From the NCBI GenBank assembly GCA_019187225.1, contig JABAQQ010000015.1, positions 1 through 64,000 of the forward strand: a stretch of DNA of 64,000 nucleotides, given 5' to 3'. The position numbers were made by a program, and so were the translations under genes. The DNA is from Saprospiraceae bacterium (GTDB lineage: Bacteria > Bacteroidota > Bacteroidia > Chitinophagales > Saprospiraceae). Positions 28,128-35,960 of the stretch are shown here, in pieces; positions within the stretch are counted from its first letter, which is position 1, and each line of letters begins with the position of its first letter. The notes under the pieces are model-generated. The model did no database searches and was not told where the DNA came from. It saw only the letters and a list, made by a program, of their open reading frames with translations.

Positions 28128-28904
28128 TTACCACGTCCGGCTTTGATCCCAGAACGGTGGAAATATCTGATCGCCCTGTTGCTGGCGGCGGGCTTCTTCT
28201 TCGGCTATACGTTCAGCCTTGGTTTTTTCAAATACGTCGCGCGGCAGGAAATACTGTTTTTCGACATCGCGCTCGTCGGCAAAAGGATCGTCGCGGCGCT
28301 CCGCTTCGTCGTCTTCGAGTTCGTCTTTAAACCAAAAAGAGGTGAATATTCCCATCAGACTGCCGAGGAGGTGGCTTTCCCAGGAAATGCCTTCCTGATC
28401 GGGCAAAACACCCATAAACATCCCGCTGTACAGAAGCATCACTACTGCCGCCAACATGATGGAGCGCAAACTGCGCCGGAAAATCCCATTCCAGAAAATA
28501 AAGGCGACCAGGCCATATACTACCCCACTCGCGCCGATATGCGACACCGGGCGCGCAAACAACCATACCGCTACACCGGTAAGGAAATATATCATCCAAA
28601 AAGCCCGCATGGCAACCTTTCGGTAGAAGTACAGCGAAATGCCGGTCAGTACAAACAAGGGAAAAGTATTGGAGAGCAGGTGCCCCCAACTTCCGTGCAC
28701 CAACGGGCCCGTCACAATGCCACGCAGCCCCCACAAGCGCCGCGACATCACCCCATATTCGCCAGGATCGAAACCGCTTACTGACTGGTAAAGATGCACG
28801 AGCCAGATGAACGCGACGGCTACCAACGGGAAGCGCATGCTTTCGTAAAAATGCCGACGGGTAAGTTCGAGGCCGTCCGATTCGCTTTCGATGATGGATT
28901 TCAC
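28128..28904 (-). CDS. Rhomboid-family intramembrane serine protease
   Basis: This encodes 258 residues from a GTG start; an ATG 23 codons in (MRFPLVAV) is an alternative. Six membrane segments span about 27-200. The HGSWGHLLSN motif in TM2 (about 74) is followed by the catalytic Ser in GASGVVYGL (about 128) and the catalytic His in WESHLLGSLMG (about 180). The C-terminal 60 residues are charged and cytoplasmic. It should cleave transmembrane helices within the inner membrane. It lies 16 bases downstream of the DUF5683 gene and is probably cotranscribed; a 22-base tandem repeat occupies the junction. Confidence 0.92.
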   Translation of the reverse strand: MKSIIESESDGLELTRRHFYESMRFPLVAVAFIWLVHLYQSVSGFDPGEYGVMSRRLWGLRGIVTGPLVHGSWGHLLSNTFPLFVLTGISLYFYRKVAMRAFWMIYFLTGVAVWLFARPVSHIGASGVVYGLVAFIFWNGIFRRSLRSIMLAAVVMLLYSGMFMGVLPDQEGISWESHLLGSLMGIFTSFWFKDELEDDEAERRDDPFADERDVEKQYFLPRDVFEKTKAERIAEEEARRQQQGDQIFPPFWDQSRTW

Positions 28905-28907
28905 TAT

Positions 28908-28964
28908 GATGGACGTTGGACTATGGGGTGATGGACGTTGGACTATGGAGTGATGGACGTTGGA
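28908..28964. repeat. 22-bp tandem repeat, about 2.6 copies
   Basis: GATGGACGTTGGA begins at 28908, 28930 and 28952, with a strict 22-base period, and each of the first two copies continues CTATGG(G/A)GT. The tract covers the last codons of the DUF5683 gene and the ribosome-binding region of the rhomboid gene. Confidence 0.85.
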
Positions 28965-29610
28965 CTGGGCGGCTGCGACCGAACTGTAAACTCAGGCCCA
29001 CGCCAAAAGTTGCGCCAAGACCCGGTGCAGCATCCATTTTTGGCTTAAACTGCAGGCTCAGATCGTCGCTCACATCAAAATTATTCAGGTGTGCGTCCAC
29101 AAACGCGTCGGTTATCTGCAGGAGGTAGGTCAGACCGAGTGCGATGGACGAATATTCAACATAACGCCGCCACTGGTCGCGATATGCTTTCATCGAAGCC
29201 GCATCAATCTGGTTGTATGGCGCTTCCGTCGGGTTGGTATCCGGATTGCCGTCTACCAGCAATTTGTAGTTGTCACGCAGTTTGTGATATTGTTTAATAT
29301 TGTCCACTTCAAAATACAAAGCCGTGCCTATTGCTCCGTAAACGAGCGGGAGTTTCCACCATTTTTTATTGTAAGCCTGCCCGGCGCCTGGTATAATGGT
29401 TGACAACAATGCCGCTCGACGGGGATTGGGATAGCCATCGGTGAAAAAGCGCTTGATCGCAGATGGGCGCGGTGGAGAAGTGCTGTCGGGGGCTATTGCC
29501 GGCGTTGGCTCCGCGGTGACAGATATCGAATCCGGTACCTGAGCCTGTGCAACCCAATTGCCGAAACATATCGCTGCCGCGGAGAATAAAAGCCGGATTT
29601 TGAAATACAT
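28921..29610 (-). CDS. DUF5683 domain protein
   Basis: The ATG at 29610 gives 229 residues with a signal peptide (FSAAAICFGNWVAQAQ); the longer frame to 29667 runs into an intergenic inverted repeat and is not used. The DUF5683 core spans about 70-205: NPRRAALLSTIIPGAGQAYNK, then KWWKLPLVYGAIGTALYF, then a helical pair. Hydrophobic segments suggest membrane association. The function of DUF5683 is unknown; it is frequent in Bacteroidota. The last 15 or so residues (Pro/Ser/Thr-rich) are encoded by the 22-bp tandem repeat, so this C-terminus is probably not conserved. Confidence 0.88.
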   Translation of the reverse strand: MYFKIRLLFSAAAICFGNWVAQAQVPDSISVTAEPTPAIAPDSTSPPRPSAIKRFFTDGYPNPRRAALLSTIIPGAGQAYNKKWWKLPLVYGAIGTALYFEVDNIKQYHKLRDNYKLLVDGNPDTNPTEAPYNQIDAASMKAYRDQWRRYVEYSSIALGLTYLLQITDAFVDAHLNNFDVSDDLSLQFKPKMDAAPGLGATFGVGLSLQFGRSRPVQRPSLHSPTSITP

Positions 29611-29662
29611 GGTGTAAGGAAACGCCGGATAGGGTAAAAACGTTGCGACGGAGGAAAGAGAG

Positions 29663-29726
29663 GTCATTGGGGGGCATTAGAAGTCATCCACAGTAATTAG
29701 AAAATGACCTCCAATGCCCCCATGAC
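29663..29726. repeat. Imperfect intergenic inverted repeat
   Basis: Bases 29663-29687 and 29704-29726 are near reverse complements (GTCATTGGGGGGCATT against GTCATGGGGGCATT, then a similar 9 bases) around a 16-base spacer. It sits between the DUF5689 start-to-stop unit and DUF5683, two minus-strand genes, and could be a terminator or attenuator. Confidence 0.55.
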
Positions 29727-29732
29727 TATTTT

Positions 29733-31178
29733 TTATTGTTGCACATCGCTCAAATTTCGCAGAATGATCTGTTTGCCATTGAAATCGGAAACAATCGCCG
29801 TCAGCGTAACCGCGCCCGAAGGCAGCGGCACTCCTGCAAATGAAGCGCCCGATTGGGTAAACATGGCAATGCTGCCTGTGGCGTCCGTCACGGTGCGGTT
29901 GCCGGAATAAGTGACGCCTCCGCTAATTGTAGCGCCTTTGATCTGCACCAGCGTACTTTCCCAATTGTTGTAATTGGCGTTAATCTCAGCGATAGTGGCT
30001 TCGCGGGGGGTGACGCTGTTGCCCGAACTGACCACCATCGCGTATTCAAGGGGTACATTGTTGACTTGCCGGAGGCCGTTGAATTCGCTGACTTCCTGTC
30101 CCGACACGGTCACCTCGATTTCGTCGCCCAGGTCGTAGCAATGCGGCGCAACAAAGCGCACAACAATGCCCCCGGAGGCATCCTGAACGTACACGTTGCG
30201 GTTGTTCAGGTTTTCATTAAGCCGGTCGGAGATCACGATGCCTTTGATCTTCAGGTCAGTGGGTAGCGTGGCCGGTGAGCCCGTAAAGTAGGTTCGTATT
30301 TCGGAAATATTGGTCAGAACGCCTGTGATGGGCCCTCCGCTTCCACCGCAGCGGTCTCCCTGGTCGTTGGAAATGGAAACGTCCGTCAGGTCGCGGATAT
30401 AGAGTTGATAATCGGAGCCGAATTTGCTCAAAACGCCCACGATGGTGCCGTTGCCGACAGGCGTTTTTTCTGCGGCAAAATCGGCATAGCCGCTGGTGCG
30501 CAGCAGCAACTCGCGGCCATTGCAGTCTTCCAGCGTGCGGTTCACGCTGAATTTCGTGACCGCGTCGGCATAAGTCCTGCCTGCGTCGCAAATGACAAAT
30601 TGCACGGCGTCCATCTGTACCAGCGTGCTGACGAGATCGTTGCTCAACTGGTTAAGGCCGATCACTTTCGGCGCAGGCGGTGCACCCAGAAAACCTTTCA
30701 CGATCTTTTCGCGCTCCTGCACTTCCGTGATGCCAACATCGGTCGGTACACCGTTTTCCTGGATGGTGCTGCCGGTGAGTTGCGGCAGACCGTTGTAATC
30801 GGTGAGGATCAGGTCTTTGCAGCGAATATAAATTTTCCGTCCTACGGGGTAGCGGTTGTACAGGTAACCGTCGTTGAATTTCACCTCGATGCCGCCCGTG
30901 GAGTCCTGGATCACGAGGGTCTTGTAGAAGTTGCCGGAGCGGTCGTCCATTACTACTATACCGCCGATAACCAGGTCCTCAGTGATCTTGTCGTAGGTGC
31001 CCGAAGTGACGTGGCGTTTTTTCAGGTCGCGGATGGTAGTATTGGTCGGAATGTCCTGACCGTCGCCGCCTACAGGCGGCTCGTCAAAGTCTGTTTTAAC
31101 ACAGGCGATAAAGGAAGCGGCCAGTAAAAGCGCGAAAGCGAAGCCGCCGGGGTAGTTTTTATTTTTTTGGAAAAACAT
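29733..31178 (-). CDS. DUF5689 domain lipoprotein
   Basis: This encodes 481 residues. The N-terminus is a lipoprotein signal with lipobox SFIAC (Cys about 26). Two OB-fold-like regions of the DUF5689 type follow: about 45-270, with TIRDLKK, VIGGIVVMDDRSGNFYKTLVIQD and GGIEVKF, and about 280-480, with KGIVISDRLNENLNNRNVYVQDASGGIVVRF. It lies directly downstream of the TonB receptor gene, the usual context of DUF5689 proteins. It is probably the outer-membrane surface partner of that receptor, but the ligand is not known. Confidence 0.9.
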   Translation of the reverse strand: MFFQKNKNYPGGFAFALLLAASFIACVKTDFDEPPVGGDGQDIPTNTTIRDLKKRHVTSGTYDKITEDLVIGGIVVMDDRSGNFYKTLVIQDSTGGIEVKFNDGYLYNRYPVGRKIYIRCKDLILTDYNGLPQLTGSTIQENGVPTDVGITEVQEREKIVKGFLGAPPAPKVIGLNQLSNDLVSTLVQMDAVQFVICDAGRTYADAVTKFSVNRTLEDCNGRELLLRTSGYADFAAEKTPVGNGTIVGVLSKFGSDYQLYIRDLTDVSISNDQGDRCGGSGGPITGVLTNISEIRTYFTGSPATLPTDLKIKGIVISDRLNENLNNRNVYVQDASGGIVVRFVAPHCYDLGDEIEVTVSGQEVSEFNGLRQVNNVPLEYAMVVSSGNSVTPREATIAEINANYNNWESTLVQIKGATISGGVTYSGNRTVTDATGSIAMFTQSGASFAGVPLPSGAVTLTAIVSDFNGKQIILRNLSDVQQ

Positions 31179-31225
31179 GGTGTTTTATGTTTTGAAAATG
31201 AAAGTCAGAAGAATGGATTGGGATG

Positions 31226-31288
31226 GTTGATAAAGGTTGAAATGTAAACCCTTCTAAACCACCTCAACTTTCTAAACCCTTCTCAACC
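31226..31288. repeat. Intergenic AAACCCTTCT direct repeats with complementary GGTTGA words
   Basis: The 119-base gap between the TonB receptor and DUF5689 genes contains AAACCCTTCTAAACC (31246-31260) and AAACCCTTCTCAACC (31274-31288). Upstream GGTTGATAAAGGTTGA words could pair with them imperfectly. Confidence 0.5.
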
Positions 31289-31297
31289 AGATATTTA

Positions 31298-34048
31298 TTA
31301 AATCCGAAGGGCCAGCGAGATGAAGTAATTCAAACCCGGAGCGTACTGCACTTCCGTGGTATACAATTGTTCGTTGTCGAACTCGCGGCCGAACAAATTG
31401 AGATAGGCTTCGCGGCCCGACACGATGATGTCTTCGTTGTTCAGGAGATTGTTGATCCCCACATTCAGATAAACGAAATACTTGCCGAATTTCCATGATT
31501 TGCCGCCGAAAAAGTCCAGGGTATATTGTGCGGGCGCTTTTTGTTGCTCGACAATCGTATTCCATATCGGCGAGCCTGGTTCCAGTCCCAGCACGGACTC
31601 TGCCCGGCGTCGTGTGGCATCGAATTGGTACCAGAAATCGTCGGTCCAGTTGAATGTCAGCGAAGCGAACCAGAACCGTTTTCCCTCGTATTTTACGCTG
31701 ATCGAAGCGGCTGTTTGCGGGGTACGCGGCACGAGGAAATTATCCTGGTAGGCTGTCACGCTGTCGAAATTCACTACCCCTGTATTGTCGGAAGCGAAGT
31801 ACATCAAAGGCCGCGAGGTGTAGCGGTAGTAGCCGAGATTGCCTGCGCCACTGATTACCCACGAGGGTACCGGCCGGTATTCGAAGGCGGCTTCTACCCC
31901 TGTATGGCGGCGGTCAACACCCGTACGCACAAGGTTGGCAAACTCGCCGACGATCGGATTATAGTAAATATTGGATTCCACTTCGCCCTTGAAATCAGTC
32001 AGGTAAGCCGTCAGGCGTGCGCGAAGTCTGGGCGCGCGGAGCAGATAGCCTCCTTCGGTACTTTGTACCGTGTAAGGATCTACGCCGGGCACTACGGCGG
32101 CGCGGTTGCGCGGCGAAAGGAATATATCGCGGAACTGCGGAGGCCGGCTTCCGGCAAAACCATTGGCATACAGATAGTTGCGTCCGTCGAGTTTGTAGGT
32201 CAAACCTCCTTTGACGCCGTAAGTGTAAAACGATTGTTTTTCCGAATCTCCAAGGGAATTTTCCGGAAAACGGCCGTTTTGCATCTTTCCGGTACGCCAG
32301 AAGGTGTTGGCGCCTAATTCGCCGCCAAGGAAAAAAGAAATGTGCCGCAGGTCGGTTTGAAGTTGTATCCAGGTGCCACCCTGCCGGATATTCTCATTGT
32401 AGTTGTAACCGAACACCTCTCCTTCGCGCACCACATTATTGGGGTTGAGCAGATCGTTTTGTTCTTTATCGGGTTGCCCGGGAAAATCCTGCGAAGCGAA
32501 GCGGTTGATGTCCAGCCAGTAATCGCCGCCGAGCAGGTCTTCCACCACTTTGAAATTCTGGCCTGTGTACCAGCGGTAATTTACACCTGCCTGCAGTTTC
32601 GAGCGCACGTTGAGTTGCTGATTCAGGTAAATATTAAAACCCGTTTCCTTGCTGTCGGCGCGCTGGTCTTCTACAATGTATTGCGAGCGGTTGCCTGTTA
32701 CGGTATTTCCTGCAATTCCATCGGCGTTGTTTACAGTGGACATATTGCGGCGGTTTTCATCGTAAAAGCGGTGCCAGTCAATCTGGCGGAGGCTTTCGTT
32801 GTTGCGCAGCGAATCGGCCCATTGAGCGGATAAAATGGGGTCTTCGATCACGGAGGGCAAACGGCGGTTGTAGTCCGGAGCGGGATTGTACGCGTCGTTC
32901 CATTCGAGGCGGGTGTCGCCACGTTCGCCCACCTGGCCATAGATTGCGGCGGTGACAGTAGTACCCTCCTGCGGATTCCAGTCGTAACGCAGGATGCCGA
33001 TGGGTTGGTGGCTATGGCCCACATAGGCATTGCGTTTATCGCCGTTTTGATAGCCCCAGTTGGGATTATATCGGTGCGATCCGGCCAGTTTGAACATTTC
33101 GGGAAAGGAATCGCCCTGTTTGCCGCGTTTGCTCGGGGCGCCGAGAAAAGTGAAGTTCAGGCCGTGTTTTTGGCCGATTCTTTTGTCAATCGAAGCGAAA
33201 TACGAATAGCCGTCGAAAAACGTACCGTCGAAATAGCCCTCTTGCGCCCAACGCCGGCTGCCCGAAAAGGTGGCCGCCCAGCCGCCCGGCATCAGGCCCG
33301 TGGATGCGGTGATCATGATGCGGTTGGTGTACAGGCGGTTGCTGATGGCATAACTGGCGCGAATTTGTTTGCGTTGTACCGAAGCGCGGGTATCCACCAG
33401 TGTCGCGCCGCCGATTTCGGCAAATGTAAATGCAGCGGGATTGAGGCCGATGCTACTCTCGCGGTTGCGCAATACATCGTTGAGACCTCCTATTTCCCCA
33501 TACACTGCATAGCCGGTTTCGGGATCATTGATGTTAACGCCGTTGAGAAAGAGGGGGAAATGTTCGGAATCGTACCCGCGTTCGCGAAAACGGAAAGGGC
33601 TCCAACCGAAGCCTGCTATGGTCTGAAATACATCGCGGGAGGCCGTCAGCAGGTTGGCGATTTCACCCGCTCCATCGGTCTGCAACTGGGCTTCATCCAG
33701 GGTAATGGTCGGGATGTCGGTAGGCGAATTGTTGATCTCCGGCAAACGCTGCATGCTCACCCGGATCAATTCGGTCGCGGCTTTTCCCGTGAGTTCAAGG
33801 GTGACAGGTTCGTATCCCTCGTGCGTCACACTCAGGGTGCAAACTGTACATTCCACGCCGCTCAGCGAAAAACTGCCATCGCTGCTGGTAGCCGTTAATT
33901 TACCAGTGCCGGTGACGACGACCGCAGCATCAGGAAGGGCTTTTTGGGTCTCCGCGTCCGTCACGGTGCCACGCAAGGTCACCGTTTGGGCGCCGACTGC
34001 CTGCGAAAAAAGAACGAGCAGGCAAGAAAACAGGATTGTTCGGATCAT
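31298..34048 (-). CDS. TonB-dependent outer-membrane receptor with carboxypeptidase-like domain
   Basis: I start at the ATG at 34048, giving 916 residues with a signal peptide ending AVGAQ. The frame continues to 34345 but crosses the promoter. A carboxypeptidase-regulatory-like domain (about 20-105, VTLRGTVTDAETQKALPDAAVVVTG) precedes a plug (about 115-240) and a long beta-barrel with alternating aromatic strands that ends LNYFISLALRI, with no T9SS tail. This is a SusC-like or CirA-like receptor importing a substrate with TonB energy. The neighbours are the DUF5689 lipoprotein downstream and a divergent secreted EEP hydrolase, which together suggest uptake of a product released by that enzyme. 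Confidence 0.93.
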   Translation of the reverse strand: MIRTILFSCLLVLFSQAVGAQTVTLRGTVTDAETQKALPDAAVVVTGTGKLTATSSDGSFSLSGVECTVCTLSVTHEGYEPVTLELTGKAATELIRVSMQRLPEINNSPTDIPTITLDEAQLQTDGAGEIANLLTASRDVFQTIAGFGWSPFRFRERGYDSEHFPLFLNGVNINDPETGYAVYGEIGGLNDVLRNRESSIGLNPAAFTFAEIGGATLVDTRASVQRKQIRASYAISNRLYTNRIMITASTGLMPGGWAATFSGSRRWAQEGYFDGTFFDGYSYFASIDKRIGQKHGLNFTFLGAPSKRGKQGDSFPEMFKLAGSHRYNPNWGYQNGDKRNAYVGHSHQPIGILRYDWNPQEGTTVTAAIYGQVGERGDTRLEWNDAYNPAPDYNRRLPSVIEDPILSAQWADSLRNNESLRQIDWHRFYDENRRNMSTVNNADGIAGNTVTGNRSQYIVEDQRADSKETGFNIYLNQQLNVRSKLQAGVNYRWYTGQNFKVVEDLLGGDYWLDINRFASQDFPGQPDKEQNDLLNPNNVVREGEVFGYNYNENIRQGGTWIQLQTDLRHISFFLGGELGANTFWRTGKMQNGRFPENSLGDSEKQSFYTYGVKGGLTYKLDGRNYLYANGFAGSRPPQFRDIFLSPRNRAAVVPGVDPYTVQSTEGGYLLRAPRLRARLTAYLTDFKGEVESNIYYNPIVGEFANLVRTGVDRRHTGVEAAFEYRPVPSWVISGAGNLGYYRYTSRPLMYFASDNTGVVNFDSVTAYQDNFLVPRTPQTAASISVKYEGKRFWFASLTFNWTDDFWYQFDATRRRAESVLGLEPGSPIWNTIVEQQKAPAQYTLDFFGGKSWKFGKYFVYLNVGINNLLNNEDIIVSGREAYLNLFGREFDNEQLYTTEVQYAPGLNYFISLALRI

Positions 34049-34122
34049 CAGAAGAATTATGTTGAAAATTTGGTTGATGCAGTTTGAGCAGGCGGGGGAA
34101 CGAGGGATATTAAAAAAGCGCC

Positions 34123-34130
34123 CAAAGGTA
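34123..34130 (-). promoter_or_regulatory. Bacteroidota -7 box for the TonB receptor
   Basis: The minus strand reads TACCTTTG, a perfect TAnnTTTG, 74 bases upstream of the receptor ATG. A clear TTTG at the -33 position was not found. Confidence 0.5.
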
Positions 34131-34235
34131 GAAAAAGGGCTTTTGCAACAGCTGACAACACTGGTTAAATTATTGCAAAACAGATGAGGTTTACTTTTGA
34201 AATGCAGTTCCTTTGTGGGGAAAAATTGACTGATT

Positions 34236-35315
34236 ATGAACTTCTTATTTTCCCGTATCGCAGTTTTGCCCCTTCTTCCTGCACTTTTGTGCATCGCTCC
34301 CTTTCCGCTTTTTTCCCAGAAAGACATCAAACCCGATGAGTACAAAGTCGCTTCGATTGGCTTTTACAACCTTGAAAATCTGTTTGATACCATTGATTCG
34401 CCCAATACGAACGACGTGGATTTTCTTCCGGGTGGCCGATTGATGTGGAACACGGAGCGGTATATCTCCAAGCAAAAAAATATGGCGAAAGTGGTGAGTC
34501 AACTCGCCACTGAACTAACCCCCGATGGGGTGGCTTTGCTGGGTGTGGCTGAAATTGAAAATAAAAAAGTGCTGGAAGACCTCGTAGCACAGGAGGAATT
34601 GAAAAACCGCAACTATCAGATCGTTCACTTCGATTCGCCCGACGAACGCGGTATTGATGTCGCCCTTCTTTACCAACCCAAATATTTCACGCTCTCAGGC
34701 GCCCGCGCTGTGCCGGTGCCGCTTAAAGACCCCAAGACCGGGCAAACGGATTACACACGTGACATTCTGTATGCCGCCGGCACTTTTGAAGGCGACCCGA
34801 TCCACGTAATGGTAGGTCACTGGCCCTCCCGGAGGGGAGGAGAGTCCGGCTCGGAGTGGGCCAGAAAAGCGGCGGCCGGCGTGTGCCGGCAGTTGGCCGA
34901 CAGCATTTTAGCCATAAATGACCAAGCAAAGATCATCATCATGGGCGACCTGAACGACGACCCCACCAACAAGAGCCTGACCCAGGTATTGAATGCCAAA
35001 GGCTCGACGGAAGATATGAAAAAAGGAGAATTGTACAACACCATGTACGATCATTTCAAGAACGGCAACGGTACGCTGGCTTACAGGGATTCCTGGAATT
35101 TATTCGATCAAATGATCGTTTCCCAGGGTCTCGTATCCAAAAAAGCGGGTGGATGGCAACTCTATAAATCCGTCGTGTTCCGCCAGCCCTGGCTCCTGCA
35201 GACGGAGGGGGCCTTCCGGGGTTACCCGTTCCGCACTTATGTCGGCGACATTTTTATCAATGGCTACAGCGATCACTTGCCGGTGTATTTGTTTATGCTG
35301 AAGAAAAAGTCGTGA
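34236..35315 (+). CDS. Secreted endonuclease/exonuclease/phosphatase-family hydrolase
   Basis: This encodes 359 residues with a signal peptide (about 1-28, ending PLFSQ). The EEP fold motifs appear in order: FYNLENLFDT (about 45), LLGVAEIENKKV with the metal-binding Glu (about 105), HWPSRRGG (about 193), IMGDLNDDP (about 231) with the catalytic Asp/Asn, and YSDHLPVYLFM (about 345) with the final Asp-His pair. Members cleave phosphodiesters or phosphomonoesters of nucleic acids, inositols or sphingolipids. The divergent TonB receptor and DUF5689 pair suggests extracytoplasmic scavenging of nucleic acid or phosphate, which is inference. Confidence 0.92.
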   Translation: MNFLFSRIAVLPLLPALLCIAPFPLFSQKDIKPDEYKVASIGFYNLENLFDTIDSPNTNDVDFLPGGRLMWNTERYISKQKNMAKVVSQLATELTPDGVALLGVAEIENKKVLEDLVAQEELKNRNYQIVHFDSPDERGIDVALLYQPKYFTLSGARAVPVPLKDPKTGQTDYTRDILYAAGTFEGDPIHVMVGHWPSRRGGESGSEWARKAAAGVCRQLADSILAINDQAKIIIMGDLNDDPTNKSLTQVLNAKGSTEDMKKGELYNTMYDHFKNGNGTLAYRDSWNLFDQMIVSQGLVSKKAGGWQLYKSVVFRQPWLLQTEGAFRGYPFRTYVGDIFINGYSDHLPVYLFMLKKKS

Positions 35316-35317
35316 TC

Positions 35318-35381
35318 AGGTTTGAAGGTTACAAGGTTGAAGGGTTTCAACTATGGGACCTATCTTCTAACCTTCTAACCT
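35318..35381. repeat. Imperfect 19-bp inverted repeat between convergent genes
   Basis: AGGTTTGAAGGTTACAAGG (35318-35336) is nearly complementary to 35363-35381 (TCTTCTAACCTTCTAACCT), with about three mismatches. Both arms are built from a repeated AGGTT/GAAGG word. It probably acts as a bidirectional terminator. Confidence 0.55.
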
Positions 35382-35931
35382 ACTTTCTGAACACCCGCAC
35401 TTTAAACGTGCCCCGCTCTATTTCCCTCATTTGCCCTGCACCATTCAGCAACACGCCTGAAAACTGGCCGGTGATGGTATCGTTTTGATAGCTGATCACT
35501 TCAATACTAAGGTCATCGCTTACAGCATTGGAGACGCCGGTGTAGTTTAAGGTATCGTCCGGACTGAACTCTACCCCACCCCATCTGAAATCCTTAACTT
35601 GCAATACCGCATAAGCGGAGGTATAGGGATATTCTCCGTTTACTTCATCGAATTCGAATCCGAGCGCCACTCCGATGGACGGCTGAAACGGATGGTCCTG
35701 CCGGATGATTTCAACGTAGTTTTTTTCGGTATCGAACCAATTGCTCAGCGTATCCAATTGTTTGTTGCTGAAATTACTGCGCGGTATAAAATTGCGATCC
35801 CCCTTCCGCATGGGGTGGACGAGCAGCATTTCCCTGTCTTTGAAACGAAAATAAATGCCGGTTGGCGAGTCACTCAACAGCGTAGCCCCTGATAAAATGA
35901 TTACAAGCAAAAAGATGTCAGGTATGCGCAT
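35380..35931 (-). CDS. Hypothetical exported protein
   Basis: The ATG at 35931 gives 183 residues and a signal peptide (about 1-22, IPDIFLLVIILSGATLLS). The alternative start at 35970 would overlap the end of valS and adds a second hydrophobic stretch. The mature part is predicted beta-rich with no motif I recognise; the end (GTFKVRVFRK) is a plausible beta strand. It is 29 bases downstream of valS and could be cotranscribed with it. Confidence 0.65.
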   Translation of the reverse strand: MRIPDIFLLVIILSGATLLSDSPTGIYFRFKDREMLLVHPMRKGDRNFIPRSNFSNKQLDTLSNWFDTEKNYVEIIRQDHPFQPSIGVALGFEFDEVNGEYPYTSAYAVLQVKDFRWGGVEFSPDDTLNYTGVSNAVSDDLSIEVISYQNDTITGQFSGVLLNGAGQMREIERGTFKVRVFRK

Positions 35932-35960
35932 GAGCAAATTGATTGGTGGAAATACTAACG

